Part shown: positions 10,316-19,566 of the stretch, piece by piece | Position numbering within the stretch: the first letter of the stretch is position 1 | How the letters are laid out: every line of letters begins with the position of its first letter | NCBI GenBank assembly: GCA_011389995.1 | Contig: JAABTG010000031.1 | Span: 1-39,993, forward strand | Origin: Thiotrichales bacterium | GTDB lineage: Bacteria; Pseudomonadota; Gammaproteobacteria; JAABTG01 | Direction of reading: 5' to 3' | Length of the DNA stretch: 39,993 nt | Position numbers and translations under genes: made by a program | The notes under the pieces: generated by a model | What the model was told of the DNA's origin: nothing | The model's input: only the letters and a program-made list of their open reading frames with translations | Databases searched by the model: none

Positions 10316-10332
10316 TTGGCATGAGGCTTGCT
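10316..10332 (+). promoter_or_regulatory. Sigma-54 (-24/-12) promoter for the DUF4168 gene
   Basis: TTGGCATGAGGCTTGCT matches the sigma-54 consensus YTGGCACGRNNNTTGCW at all but one position, with the invariant GG at 10318-10319 and GC at 10330-10331. Transcription would start near 10343, giving an mRNA leader of about 35 bases before the ATG at 10377. It lies right after a sigma-54 activator gene. Confidence 0.85.
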
Positions 10333-10376
10333 CGGAGGGGGATGCATTCAACCCAAACCGAGAGGACCAGGAAATC

Positions 10377-10808
10377 ATGACTGTCTATCGAAACTGCCGC
10401 ACCCTCGTCGCCACCGCCCTTACCGCCGGCGCCCTCGCCTTAGGCACCACGGCCGTGAACGCCCAGAACTACGGCAGCGGCCAGGGCGGAAACCCCCAGG
10501 GTAATCCCCAGGGCTCCAGCGCCTACCCGAGCCCCCAGGGCGCCCCGGCCATGGACGAACGCAATGTGAAGCAGTTCAGCAAGGCCTACTCCGAGGTCCA
10601 GGGGATCCGGGATGACCTCTCGAAGAATCTCCAGGACACCGATGACCGGCGCGAGGCCAACGCCATGCAGCAGGAGGCCCAGCGGGAAATGCTCGACGCC
10701 GTGAAGGACCAGGGCCTGTCGGTGGAGGGCTACAACGCCATGGTGTCGCGCATGCACTCCGACCCGGCCCTGCGCGAAAAGGTGAACGAATACGCCCGGA
10801 ACGACTGA
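10377..10808 (+). CDS. Secreted DUF4168-family protein
   Basis: A 143-residue protein. Residues 1-29 are a Sec signal peptide (basic start, hydrophobic core VATALTAGALALGTTA, VNA before the likely cut). A short Gly/Asn/Pro/Gln-rich repeat segment (NPQGNPQG) follows, then a charged helical domain (about residues 60-143) with VKQFSKAYSEVQGIRDDLSKNL and YNAMVSRMHSDPALREKVNEY, as in DUF4168 proteins. The ATG at 10377 is preceded by AGGACCAGGAAATC, a usable ribosome-binding site. DUF4168 proteins are periplasmic or surface proteins of unknown function. The sigma-54 promoter and the adjacent two-component system suggest it is made in response to an envelope or nutrient signal. Confidence 0.82.
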   Translation: MTVYRNCRTLVATALTAGALALGTTAVNAQNYGSGQGGNPQGNPQGSSAYPSPQGAPAMDERNVKQFSKAYSEVQGIRDDLSKNLQDTDDRREANAMQQEAQREMLDAVKDQGLSVEGYNAMVSRMHSDPALREKVNEYARND

Positions 10809-11002
10809 ATCAGGAGATCTGAACCGGAACAATCGACCAAGAACGACCGATCCGCTACGCTCGGGAGAAACACCTGATTAATCATCCGTGACTGCCACAG
10901 CCCCAGGGAGGGGGCCACCGACTCCGGCACAGCGGAGAACGATCCAATCCTTTATGCGCACGACGCCCTGTGTGCCGGGTTTTCACCCCTTTCCTCCCTC
11001 CC
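10809..11002 (+). other. Possible long 3' UTR or small RNA region
   Basis: Between the DUF4168 stop codon and the terminator at 11003 lie 194 bases without a convincing ORF. They contain a palindrome TGATTAATCA (10875-10884) and a small hairpin with CTCCG (10922-10926) and CGGAG (10933-10937) around a six-base loop. The segment could be a long 3' UTR or the body of a small RNA ending at the terminator; no promoter can be assigned with confidence. Confidence 0.35.
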
Positions 11003-11029
11003 ACCCCCGCCCCAACGGGGGTTTTTTTT
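11003..11029 (+). terminator. Intrinsic (Rho-independent) terminator
   Basis: A seven-base stem, ACCCCCG (11003-11009) with CGGGGGT (11016-11022), encloses the loop CCCCAA and runs into eight T residues (11022-11029). This is a textbook terminator closing the DUF4168 transcript and separating it from the nuo operon. Confidence 0.93.
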
Positions 11030-11058
11030 GCCGTCGAAACTACCCAGACATTCGGTCC

Positions 11059-11079
11059 TTTCTTAAGGATTTCTTAAGG
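11059..11079. repeat. Two TTTCTTAAGG repeats at 11-bp spacing upstream of nuoA
   Basis: TTTCTTAAGG occurs at 11059-11068 and 11070-11079, about one helical turn apart, in the AT-richer part of the nuo upstream region. Each contains the palindrome CTTAAG. The arrangement fits a tandem operator, but no regulator can be named. Confidence 0.5.
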
Positions 11080-11104
11080 CAGGCCCTCGATTTCACATCG
11101 GGTC

Positions 11105-11134
11105 TTGCATATCCCCACCAATTCTAGTCATTAT
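11105..11134 (+). promoter_or_regulatory. Weak candidate promoter for the nuo operon
   Basis: TTGCAT (11105-11110) and CATTAT (11129-11134) are separated by 18 bp, a plausible sigma-70 pair about 140 bp before nuoA. It follows the direct repeats at 11059-11079. The match is moderate and other arrangements are possible; the remaining 11135-11277 shows no gene. Confidence 0.35.
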
Positions 11135-11277
11135 TCGCGGCCACAAAAGACGGGTACCTTCCAGGCCATCCCTGGTAACGGACTTCGGCACAGCTACACA
11201 AGGGACGCAGGTATCGAACAAACACCCCTCCAGGACCGTTGTATGGGACACCCGCGACCCGCCGGGAGGCCCCGATC

Positions 11278-11643
11278 ATGAATCCTTACGGCGCCTTTCT
11301 GCTTTACCTCGCCGCCATCCTCGGCTTCGTCGGGGTGATGCTGGTGCTGAACCGGTTCCTGGGGCCCAAGCCCGCCGCCAGCGCGGTGAAGCAGGAACCC
11401 TTCGAATGTGGCGCCACCCCCGTGGATGGGCGCAACGTGCGGGCCGTGCCCGTGAAGTACTACGGCGTGGCGGTGGTGTTCATCCTCTTCGACCTGGAAA
11501 CCATATTCCTGGTGTTGTGGGCCCTGGGCGCGCGCCCCCTCGATGCCACGCTGGCGGTGGTGTTCGGCCTGTTCATGATCCTGCTGGTGCTGATCATGCT
11601 CTACGTGTGGAAGAGCGGACTGCTGGAAGACCTGAGGACCTGA
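11278..11643 (+). CDS. nuoA: NADH-quinone oxidoreductase subunit A
   Basis: A 121-residue membrane subunit of complex I with three helices (about 4-24, 62-82 and 88-110). The conserved loop FECGATPVDGRNVRAVPVKYY, which lies near the quinone site, and FDLETIFLVLWAL are both present. The ATG at 11278 has GGGAGG upstream; a more upstream in-frame start would add 13 non-conserved residues. It is the first gene of a 14-gene nuo operon and ends one base before nuoB. Confidence 0.96.
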   Translation: MNPYGAFLLYLAAILGFVGVMLVLNRFLGPKPAASAVKQEPFECGATPVDGRNVRAVPVKYYGVAVVFILFDLETIFLVLWALGARPLDATLAVVFGLFMILLVLIMLYVWKSGLLEDLRT

Positions 11644-11644
11644 G

Positions 11645-12139
11645 ATGGATACGGCCGGCAAGCCCGCGGGTGCCCTGGAGTACCTCACCACGCGCAAGGA
11701 CGAGCTGGTGGGCTGGGCGCGCAAGTTCTCCCTCTTCCCCTACCCCTTCGTCACCGCCTGCTGCGCCATGGAGTTCATGTCCGTGAGCTCCACCCTCTAC
11801 GACACCGACCGCTTCGGCGCCGCCCTGCCCCGCTTCACGCCGCGCCAGTCGGACCTGCTGATGGTGGTGGGCACCGTGACCCACAAGCAGGCCCCCATCC
11901 TCAAGAAGGTGTACGAGCAGATGTGCGAACCCAAGTGGGTCATCGCCTTCGGCGTATGCGCCACCAGCGGCGGCTTCTACCAGAACTACGCGGCCCTGGA
12001 CGGCATCGACCGCGTCATCCCGGTGGATATCTACATCCCCGGCTGCCCGCCCCGCCCCGAGACCGTCATCGACGGCATCATGGCGCTCCAGGACAAGATC
12101 GCCCGCTCACCCCATCCCATCGTCAACGACCGCTTCTGA
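11645..12139 (+). CDS. nuoB: NADH-quinone oxidoreductase subunit B
   Basis: A 164-residue peripheral subunit carrying the terminal iron-sulfur cluster N2, which hands electrons to quinone. The four ligands are visible: the tandem Cys39-Cys40 in TACCAMEF, Cys105 in FGVCATSGG and Cys134 in IPGCPPRPE. Length and spacing are normal. It begins one base after nuoA and ends two bases before nuoC. Confidence 0.97.
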   Translation: MDTAGKPAGALEYLTTRKDELVGWARKFSLFPYPFVTACCAMEFMSVSSTLYDTDRFGAALPRFTPRQSDLLMVVGTVTHKQAPILKKVYEQMCEPKWVIAFGVCATSGGFYQNYAALDGIDRVIPVDIYIPGCPPRPETVIDGIMALQDKIARSPHPIVNDRF

Positions 12140-12141
12140 TC

Positions 12142-12615
12142 ATGGACCGGCCCCCTCTCACCGTCCTTCGCGAACGGCTGGCCGCCGACGGCCTCGAGGC
12201 CACCGAGAGCCTCGGCCTGCTGGTGATGGAGCTGCCGGCGCCGGAGTTGCTGGCCACCGTCGAGGGCCTCAAATCCCGTCACGGCTTCGACCTGTTCCTC
12301 GACGTCACCGCCGTGGACTGGCCCGAGCGCCAGCCGCGCTTCGACGTGGTCTACCACTTCTACGCCAGCCGTGAGCACGTACGCCTGCGCCTCAAGACCA
12401 CCGTGCCCGGGGACGACCCCACGGTGGACTCCCTCACCCCCCTCTACGGCTCGGCCCATTTCATGGAGCGGGAGTGTCACGAGCTGCTGGGTATCGCCTT
12501 TCGCGGCAACCCCGATCTGCGCCCCATCCTGCTCTACGAGGGCTTTACGGGACACCCTCTGCGCAAGGACTATGCCAAGAACCATACCCAGCCCCTGGTG
12601 CGCTACCGCCGATGA
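12142..12615 (+). CDS. nuoC: NADH-quinone oxidoreductase subunit C
   Basis: A 157-residue homologue of the 30-kDa subunit, which packs against NuoD in the connecting module of complex I and carries no cofactor. The family signature near the C-terminus (MERECHELLGIAF, then GHPLRKDY) is clear. The protein is shorter than many NuoC proteins, with a compact N-terminus. It is a separate gene, unlike the NuoCD fusion of enterobacteria, and its stop codon overlaps the nuoD start by four bases. Confidence 0.95.
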   Translation: MDRPPLTVLRERLAADGLEATESLGLLVMELPAPELLATVEGLKSRHGFDLFLDVTAVDWPERQPRFDVVYHFYASREHVRLRLKTTVPGDDPTVDSLTPLYGSAHFMERECHELLGIAFRGNPDLRPILLYEGFTGHPLRKDYAKNHTQPLVRYRR

Positions 12616-13841
12616 GCCGCCCGCCCGAGCACGACGACCTGCCGAACCCGGTGCGGCCCGCCTTCACCCCCGACGAGGCGGGGGGCATGGTGGTGAACAT
12701 CGGTCCCTCCCACCCGGCCACCCACGGCACCCTGCAGATCATCGCCGCCCTCGACGGCGAGCGGGTGACCCGGGCCGACGTCCATTGCGGCTATCTCCAC
12801 CGGGGCTTCGAGAAGGAGTGCGAGGACCACACCTGGAACAACCTCATCCCCTACGTGGACCGCCTCAACTACTGCTCCGGGCTCATCAACGACTTCGCCT
12901 ACTGCGACGCCGTGGAGACCCTCATGGGGGTGGAGATCACCCGCCGCTGCCGGGTGCTGCGCACCCTGCTGGCGGAGTACTCCCGCATCGCCGACCACAT
13001 GACCTGCATCGCCGCCTCCCTGATGGAGATCGGGGCCATGACCGGCTTCCTGTATCTGATGACCATCCGCGACTACATCTACGAGCACCTGGCGGATCTC
13101 ACGGGGGCCCGGGTCACCTACACCTACGGGCGCATCGGCGGCCTGGCCCGGGACCTGCCCGAGGGCTGGCTCACCCGCCTCGACGAGATCCTGGTGCAGT
13201 ACGAGGATTTCATCGGCCGGGTGCATGCCCTCATGGACCGCAACCGCATCTTCATCGACCGCACCCGGGACGTGGGGGTGCTCACCACCGACGAGGCCCT
13301 GAACTGGGGCTTCACCGGTCCCATGCTGCGCTCCACCGGGGCGCCCCGGGACCTGCGCCGGGACACCCCCTACCTGGCCTACGGCGACCTGGACTTCGAG
13401 GTGCCCGTGGGCATCAAGGGCGACAACTACGACCGTTACTACGTGCGCATGCGGGAAATGGACGAATCCGTGTACATGATCCGCCAGCTGGTGGAGATGC
13501 TGGAGCCCGGCCCCATCAGCGTGGACGACAAACGCTGCACCCTGCCTGAGAAGCACCTCGTGTACTCGGAGATCGAGTCCCTCATCAACCACTTCAAACT
13601 CATCATGGAGGGCCCCCAGGTGCCGGCCGGCGAGGTCTACCGCGCCCACGAGGCCGCCAACGGCGAGCTCGGCTTCTACCTGGTGAGCACCGGCGGCGGC
13701 CGCCCCTACCGCATGCACGTGCGGGGCCCCAGCTTCATCCACATGGGCGGGCTGCACCGCCTGCTGGAGGGCTACCAGCTGGCGGACATCGTGGCCACCT
13801 TCGGCTCCGTGAACATGATCGGCGGCGAGTGCGACCGATGA
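12612..13841 (+). CDS. nuoD: NADH-quinone oxidoreductase subunit D
   Basis: A 409-residue homologue of the 49-kDa subunit and of the NiFe-hydrogenase large subunit; with NuoB it forms the quinone-binding pocket. The pocket loop NIGPSHPATHGTLQ is intact near residue 30, followed by LHRGFEK, GALTGFL-like (GAMTGFLYL) and a C-terminus ending in GGECDR. The ATG at 12612 overlaps the nuoC stop, and the stop overlaps nuoE, so translation is coupled. Confidence 0.97.
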   Translation: MSRPPEHDDLPNPVRPAFTPDEAGGMVVNIGPSHPATHGTLQIIAALDGERVTRADVHCGYLHRGFEKECEDHTWNNLIPYVDRLNYCSGLINDFAYCDAVETLMGVEITRRCRVLRTLLAEYSRIADHMTCIAASLMEIGAMTGFLYLMTIRDYIYEHLADLTGARVTYTYGRIGGLARDLPEGWLTRLDEILVQYEDFIGRVHALMDRNRIFIDRTRDVGVLTTDEALNWGFTGPMLRSTGAPRDLRRDTPYLAYGDLDFEVPVGIKGDNYDRYYVRMREMDESVYMIRQLVEMLEPGPISVDDKRCTLPEKHLVYSEIESLINHFKLIMEGPQVPAGEVYRAHEAANGELGFYLVSTGGGRPYRMHVRGPSFIHMGGLHRLLEGYQLADIVATFGSVNMIGGECDR

Positions 13842-14334
13842 AGCATCTCATCCCCGAACTCGAGGCCCTCAAACGCCGCCTGCCGCCGCACCAGGACGGG
13901 GTGCTGGTGCTGCCCGCCCTGCGGCGCATCCAGGAAGACCGGGGCTTCATCGCCGACGAGGACATCGACGGCCTGGTGGAATGGCTCGGCATCCCCCGCA
14001 TCCAGGTGGAGGAGGTGCTGTCCTTCTACTCCATGCTGCGCCGCGCCCCCGTCGGTGCCTGGCACCTCCAGGTATGCCACAACGTCTCCTGCTCCATGCA
14101 CGGCGCCGAAAGGCTGCTGGCCCACCTCGAGGAACGCCTCGGCATCGCCTGCGGGGAGACCACCGCCGACGGTCGCTTCACCTTGTCCACGGTGGAGTGC
14201 CTGGGGGCCTGCGGCGGCGCGCCGGTGGTGCGGGTGAACGAGGCCTACCGTGAGGCCCTGTCCGTCGAGGCCGTGGACGCCCTGCTGGAAGAGCTCGCCG
14301 GTGCCGCGCCGCCGGACACCCCGGGGGGCTGGGT

Positions 14335-14338
<4 letters not shown>
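13838..14338 (+). CDS. nuoE: NADH-quinone oxidoreductase subunit E
   Basis: A 166-residue thioredoxin-like [2Fe-2S] subunit of the NADH-dehydrogenase module. The cluster N1a ligands are Cys80 and Cys85 in VCHNVSCSMHG, and Cys121 and Cys125 in ECLGACGGAP. An in-frame GTG nine bases upstream is possible, but the ATG at 13838 overlaps the nuoD stop like the other junctions and is preferred. The stop overlaps nuoF. Confidence 0.96.
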
Positions 14339-15638
<1,300 letters not shown>

Positions 15639-15654
<16 letters not shown>

Positions 15655-17066
15655 TCGACGGCCAGGCCCTGGAGGCGGCCGACGGCCAGACGGTGATGGA
15701 GGCCGCGCGGGCCCACGGCATCACCATTCCCGCCTTGTGCTGGCACCCGGCCCTGTCGGTGGATGGCAGTTGCCGGGTGTGCATGGTGGAGGTGGAGGGG
15801 CGGGGCCTGGCCATCGCCTGTAACCTGCCGGTGCGCGAAGGCCTCGCCGTGCTCACGGACTCCGAGGCGGTACGCGCCCAGCGCAAGCTGACCCTGCAGT
15901 TCCTCACCCTCAACCACCCCGTGGACTGCGGCATCTGCGACAAGGCCGGCGAGTGCCTGCTCCAGGACTACCACTACGCCTACAACGCCACCCCCTCGGT
16001 GTCCAACGAGCCCAAGCTCCACGCCACCAAGCACTACTCCCTGGGGGAGCGCATCGTGCTGGACAACGAGCGCTGCATCCTGTGCTCCCGCTGCGTGCGC
16101 TTCACCCGCGAGGTGTCCGGCTCCCATGTGCTGGGCATCGAACAGCGCGGCGACACCTCCCTGATACGACCGGCCGCAGGCCGCAGCCTGGACGAAGACC
16201 CCTACTCGGACAACGTCATCGATCTGTGCCCGGTGGGGGCCCTGCTGTCGCGCCGCTTCCTGCACCAGTCGCGGGTGTGGTACCTCACGGCCACGCCCTC
16301 CATCTGCCCCGGCTGTGCCCGCGGTTGCACCGTGGACGTCTGGCACCGCCGGCCCGACTGGCAGCTGCAGGCAGTGGCCACCCACCGCAACCACGCCATC
16401 GCCCGGGTCACGCCGCGGGAGAACCCGGCGGTGAACGGCCCGTGGATCTGCAACAAGGGCCGGGATCTGGCGGATCTGCTGGAGCGCCTGCGGGCCCTCC
16501 AGCCCATGGTGGCGGGCGTGCCCGCCACCCTCGAGGAGGCTATGGCCGCCGCCCGGGAGGCCATCGCCGCGGCCCGCCACCCCCTGGCGCTCGTCTCCAC
16601 CTGGGGATCCAACGAGGAGCTGGAGGCGTTCAAAGAACATTTGGGCCCCCTGTTCACCTGTCGGGTGAAGGCGGACCACCAGCGGGGCCCCGGCGAGCCG
16701 GGGGACGACGGGCTCCTCATCCGCGCCGACAAGAACCCCAACACCAGCCGCGCCCGGGCGCTGTTCGGCGAGGCGCCCGCGGACACCCCCGGCGACACCG
16801 ACCTGGTGCTGGTGTGGGGCGAGGGTTTCGATGGCTCCACCCTGCCCGCCGGCGCCACCACCATCCTGCTGGGGTCCTTCGAGGCGCCGGAGAACGTGAC
16901 CGCCGCGGTGTTCATCCCCCTGAGCATCCTCACCGAGCGGGCCGGCCACTACACCAACTTCGAGGGCGTGGTGAGCGGCTTCGCGCCCTGCTTCCCGGCC
17001 CCGGCCACGGTGACCCACGCCGAGGAGCTGTTCCCGCGCCTGGTGCCGGAGGGCGGCCGCCCATGA
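15639..17066 (+). CDS. nuoG: NADH-quinone oxidoreductase subunit G, compact form
   Basis: A 475-residue protein, much shorter than usual NuoG (about 690 residues in alphaproteobacteria, about 900 in E. coli). The iron-sulfur part is complete: ferredoxin-like N1b (Cys34, 45, 48 and 61), the His/Cys motif for N5 (NHPVDCGICDKAGEC), N4 (ERCILCSRC, then DLCPVGAL) and the extra N7-type motif SICPGCARGC with ICNKGR. The molybdopterin-enzyme-like domain is cut to about 180 residues and its second half is absent. The end is not a frameshift: the TGA overlaps the nuoH ATG exactly as at other junctions. So the electron path is intact but the peripheral scaffold is reduced. Confidence 0.93.
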
Positions 17067-18205
17067 TCCAGGATCTGGTGGTCCACGGCGTGTTCATCGT
17101 CTATTCGGTGCTGGTGCTCATGACCTGCGGCCTGCTGCTCACCTGGGTGGAGCGCAAGCAGGCGGCCATCATGTCCGACCGTATCGGCGCCAACCGCGCC
17201 TACCTGCGCCTGCCCTTCACCCAGGTGAAGCTGGTGTGGTGGGGCCTGTTCCACGGCCTCGCCGACGGCGCCAAGATGCTCCTCAAGGAGGACTTCCGTC
17301 CCGACTCCCACGACCGCCTGGCCTATGCCCTGGCGCCGTGGGTGGCCTTCGTGCCGGTGCTGCTGGTGTTCGCGGTGGTGCCCTTCGGCGGCACCCTGGT
17401 GCCGGGGGAGCTGTTCGGCAGCGCATGGTTCGGCGATCGCAGCTACCAGATGCAGGTGGCGCGCCTGGACGCCGGCCTGCTGGTGGTGTTCGCCTTCGGC
17501 GGGCTGGCGGTGCTGGGCACCCTCCTCGCCGGCTGGTCCTCCAACAACAAGTTCTCCCTGCTGGGGGCGGTGCGCGCCGGCTCCCAGCTCATCTCCTACG
17601 AGCTGGTGCTGGCCCTGACGGTGGTGGGCCTGCTGTTCATCTACGGCACCGTGGACCTGGTGGACATCGTGGGCCAGCAGTCCGGCATCCTGCTGGGTTT
17701 CCTGCCCGCCTGGGGGCTCTTCCTGCAGCCCCTGGGGGCGTTGCTGTTCGTGGTGGCGGCCCAGGCCGAGAACCAGCGCATCCCCTTCGACCTGCCGGAG
17801 GCGGAGTCGGAGCTGGTGTCGGGCTACTTCACCGAGTACAGCGCCATGAAGATGGGCCTGTTCATGTTCGCCCACTTCATCGAGATCGCCATCGTCGCCG
17901 CGGTCTTCACCACCCTGTTCCTGGGGGGCTACAACCTGCCCTACATGGGCGACGACGGCTTCCACTTCCCCGGCGGTTTCACCGTGGAGATGAGCCACGG
18001 CCTGGTGGTCGCCCTCCAGGTGCTGGTGTTCTGGCTCAAGGTGTTCATCATGTGCGGCTTCCTGATCCTGGTGCGCTGGTCCCTGCCGCGTTTCCGCTAC
18101 GACCAGCTGCTGGGCTTCGCCTGGCGCTTCCTGCTGCCCCTGGCCCTGGCCAACCTGGTGGTCACGGTGGTGGTGGTGGGCCTGCTCGACGGGGTGGGGG
18201 CGTGA
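17063..18205 (+). CDS. nuoH: NADH-quinone oxidoreductase subunit H
   Basis: A 380-residue membrane subunit with eight predicted helices that forms the quinone tunnel and links the peripheral arm to the proton pumps. Signatures include LLTWVERKQAAIMSDRIGANR near the N-terminus, KMLLKEDF and PFDLPEAESELVSGYFTEYS, whose acidic loops are needed for coupling. The protein is about 50 residues longer than in E. coli, partly through loops after the second and penultimate helices. It overlaps both neighbours by four bases. Confidence 0.97.
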   Translation: MIQDLVVHGVFIVYSVLVLMTCGLLLTWVERKQAAIMSDRIGANRAYLRLPFTQVKLVWWGLFHGLADGAKMLLKEDFRPDSHDRLAYALAPWVAFVPVLLVFAVVPFGGTLVPGELFGSAWFGDRSYQMQVARLDAGLLVVFAFGGLAVLGTLLAGWSSNNKFSLLGAVRAGSQLISYELVLALTVVGLLFIYGTVDLVDIVGQQSGILLGFLPAWGLFLQPLGALLFVVAAQAENQRIPFDLPEAESELVSGYFTEYSAMKMGLFMFAHFIEIAIVAAVFTTLFLGGYNLPYMGDDGFHFPGGFTVEMSHGLVVALQVLVFWLKVFIMCGFLILVRWSLPRFRYDQLLGFAWRFLLPLALANLVVTVVVVGLLDGVGA

Positions 18206-18765
18206 GGCCGCGCCCGCCCCGCCGGGATTACTGGAACGAGCCCACCCTGGGCTGGTGGGAGCGCGCCTATATCTTCGAGGTGGTGCGCGGCCTGCTCACC
18301 ACCAGCCGGGTGTTCTGGCGCAACATGGGGCGCTGGGTGCGGGGCCGCAAGGGGGCCCTCACCAGCTATTATCCCGAGGAGCGCCGCGCCGATTACGGCC
18401 GCCGCAACCGCGGCAAGCACGTCCTCACCCAGCGCCCCGACGGCCGCCCCCAGTGCATCGCCTGCAACCTGTGCGCCACCGTCTGCCCGGCGCGCTGCAT
18501 CGAGATCGAGGCCGGTCTCGACCTGGAGGACACGGCCCATCCCAAGTACCCCGAGGCCTTCGCCATCGACTACGCCCGCTGCATCTTCTGCGGCTTCTGC
18601 GTGGAGGCCTGCCCCGAAGACGCCATCCGCATGGTGCCCGACATCCCCGACCTGCCGGGGAATGATCGCCATGACATGTGGCTGCACAAGGAGCATCTCA
18701 TGACCTGGAATCCCCAGCGGGACGTGGCCAAACCCTATCCCCCCAAGGGCGGGAGCGGCCCATGA
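18202..18765 (+). CDS. nuoI: NADH-quinone oxidoreductase subunit I
   Basis: A 187-residue subunit with two [4Fe-4S] clusters (N6a and N6b). The two ferredoxin motifs are CIACNLCATVCP and CIFCGFCVEACPEDAI. An N-terminal amphipathic region (ERAYIFEVVRGLLTTSRVF) docks to the membrane. The likely start is a GTG at 18202 that overlaps the nuoH stop (GTGA); there is no suitable ATG before the conserved YWNEPTLGWWER block. The stop overlaps nuoJ. Confidence 0.95.
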   Translation: MRPRPPRRDYWNEPTLGWWERAYIFEVVRGLLTTSRVFWRNMGRWVRGRKGALTSYYPEERRADYGRRNRGKHVLTQRPDGRPQCIACNLCATVCPARCIEIEAGLDLEDTAHPKYPEAFAIDYARCIFCGFCVEACPEDAIRMVPDIPDLPGNDRHDMWLHKEHLMTWNPQRDVAKPYPPKGGSGP

Positions 18766-19268
18766 TGGAGACCCTGCTGCTGACCGTATTCGCCGCCACC
18801 GCCCTCGCCGGGGCCCTGCTGATGCTGGTGGTTCACCATCCCATGCGGGTGGCCCTGGCCCTCGCCGCCACCATGCTCTCCCTGGCGGCCCTCTACGCCA
18901 TCCTCGGCCTCCACGTGGTGGCCGTGTTCCAGGTCCTCATCTATGTGGGCGCCGTGATGGTGTTCATGATCTACGCCATCATGCTGTTCGAGGTCCGCGA
19001 CCGCGCCGCCGATGGGCGGCACGGCACCCGCCTGCTGCCGGCCGTCGTGGGCGTCGCTCTCCTCGGGGGCATCCTGCTGCCGATACTGTTGTCGGACACC
19101 CCCGCCCCCGCCGGCGACGTCCCCGGCCCCTTCGGCGTTCAGGCCTTCGCGCGGGTGTTTCTGGCCGACCACTGGCTCTACTTCGAGCTCGCCTCGGTGC
19201 TGCTGCTGGCGGCGGTGGTGGCCGCCGTGGCGGTGCTGCGGGCCCATCGGGGACAGCAGGATGGCTGA
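18762..19268 (+). CDS. nuoJ: NADH-quinone oxidoreductase subunit J
   Basis: A 168-residue membrane subunit with five helices; the third carries the pi-bulge region (VLIYVGAVMVFMIYAIML) important for coupling quinone reduction to proton pumping. An ATGATG start offers two adjacent methionines; the first overlaps the nuoI stop. It overlaps nuoK by eight bases. Confidence 0.96.
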   Translation: MMETLLLTVFAATALAGALLMLVVHHPMRVALALAATMLSLAALYAILGLHVVAVFQVLIYVGAVMVFMIYAIMLFEVRDRAADGRHGTRLLPAVVGVALLGGILLPILLSDTPAPAGDVPGPFGVQAFARVFLADHWLYFELASVLLLAAVVAAVAVLRAHRGQQDG

Positions 19269-19563
19269 TACCGGGATGCTGCTGGCCCTCGCCGCCCTGC
19301 TCTTCACCATCGGCCTGGTGGGGATCCTGGTACGCCGCAACCTGCTGGTGATGCTCATGTTCCTCGAGCTCATGTTGAACGGCGTGCTGTTGAGCCTGGC
19401 CATCTTCACCGCCCATGCCGGCTCCGCCGCCGGTGCCGTGCTGATCTTCCTGGCCTTCGTGGTGGCCGCTGCCGAGGTGGCCATCGCCGTGCCCCTGGTG
19501 GTGCTGCTGGCGCGGCGGCGGCGTTCCCTGGATCCGGGCGCCTACATGGATCTCAGGGGCTGA
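19261..19563 (+). CDS. nuoK: NADH-quinone oxidoreductase subunit K
   Basis: A 100-residue, three-helix membrane subunit, the usual length. The two buried glutamates of the proton path are present in MFLELMLNGV and in AAAEVAIAVPLV. It starts inside the last codons of nuoJ and is followed after three bases by nuoL. Confidence 0.96.
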   Translation: MADTGMLLALAALLFTIGLVGILVRRNLLVMLMFLELMLNGVLLSLAIFTAHAGSAAGAVLIFLAFVVAAAEVAIAVPLVVLLARRRRSLDPGAYMDLRG

Positions 19564-19566
19564 GCC

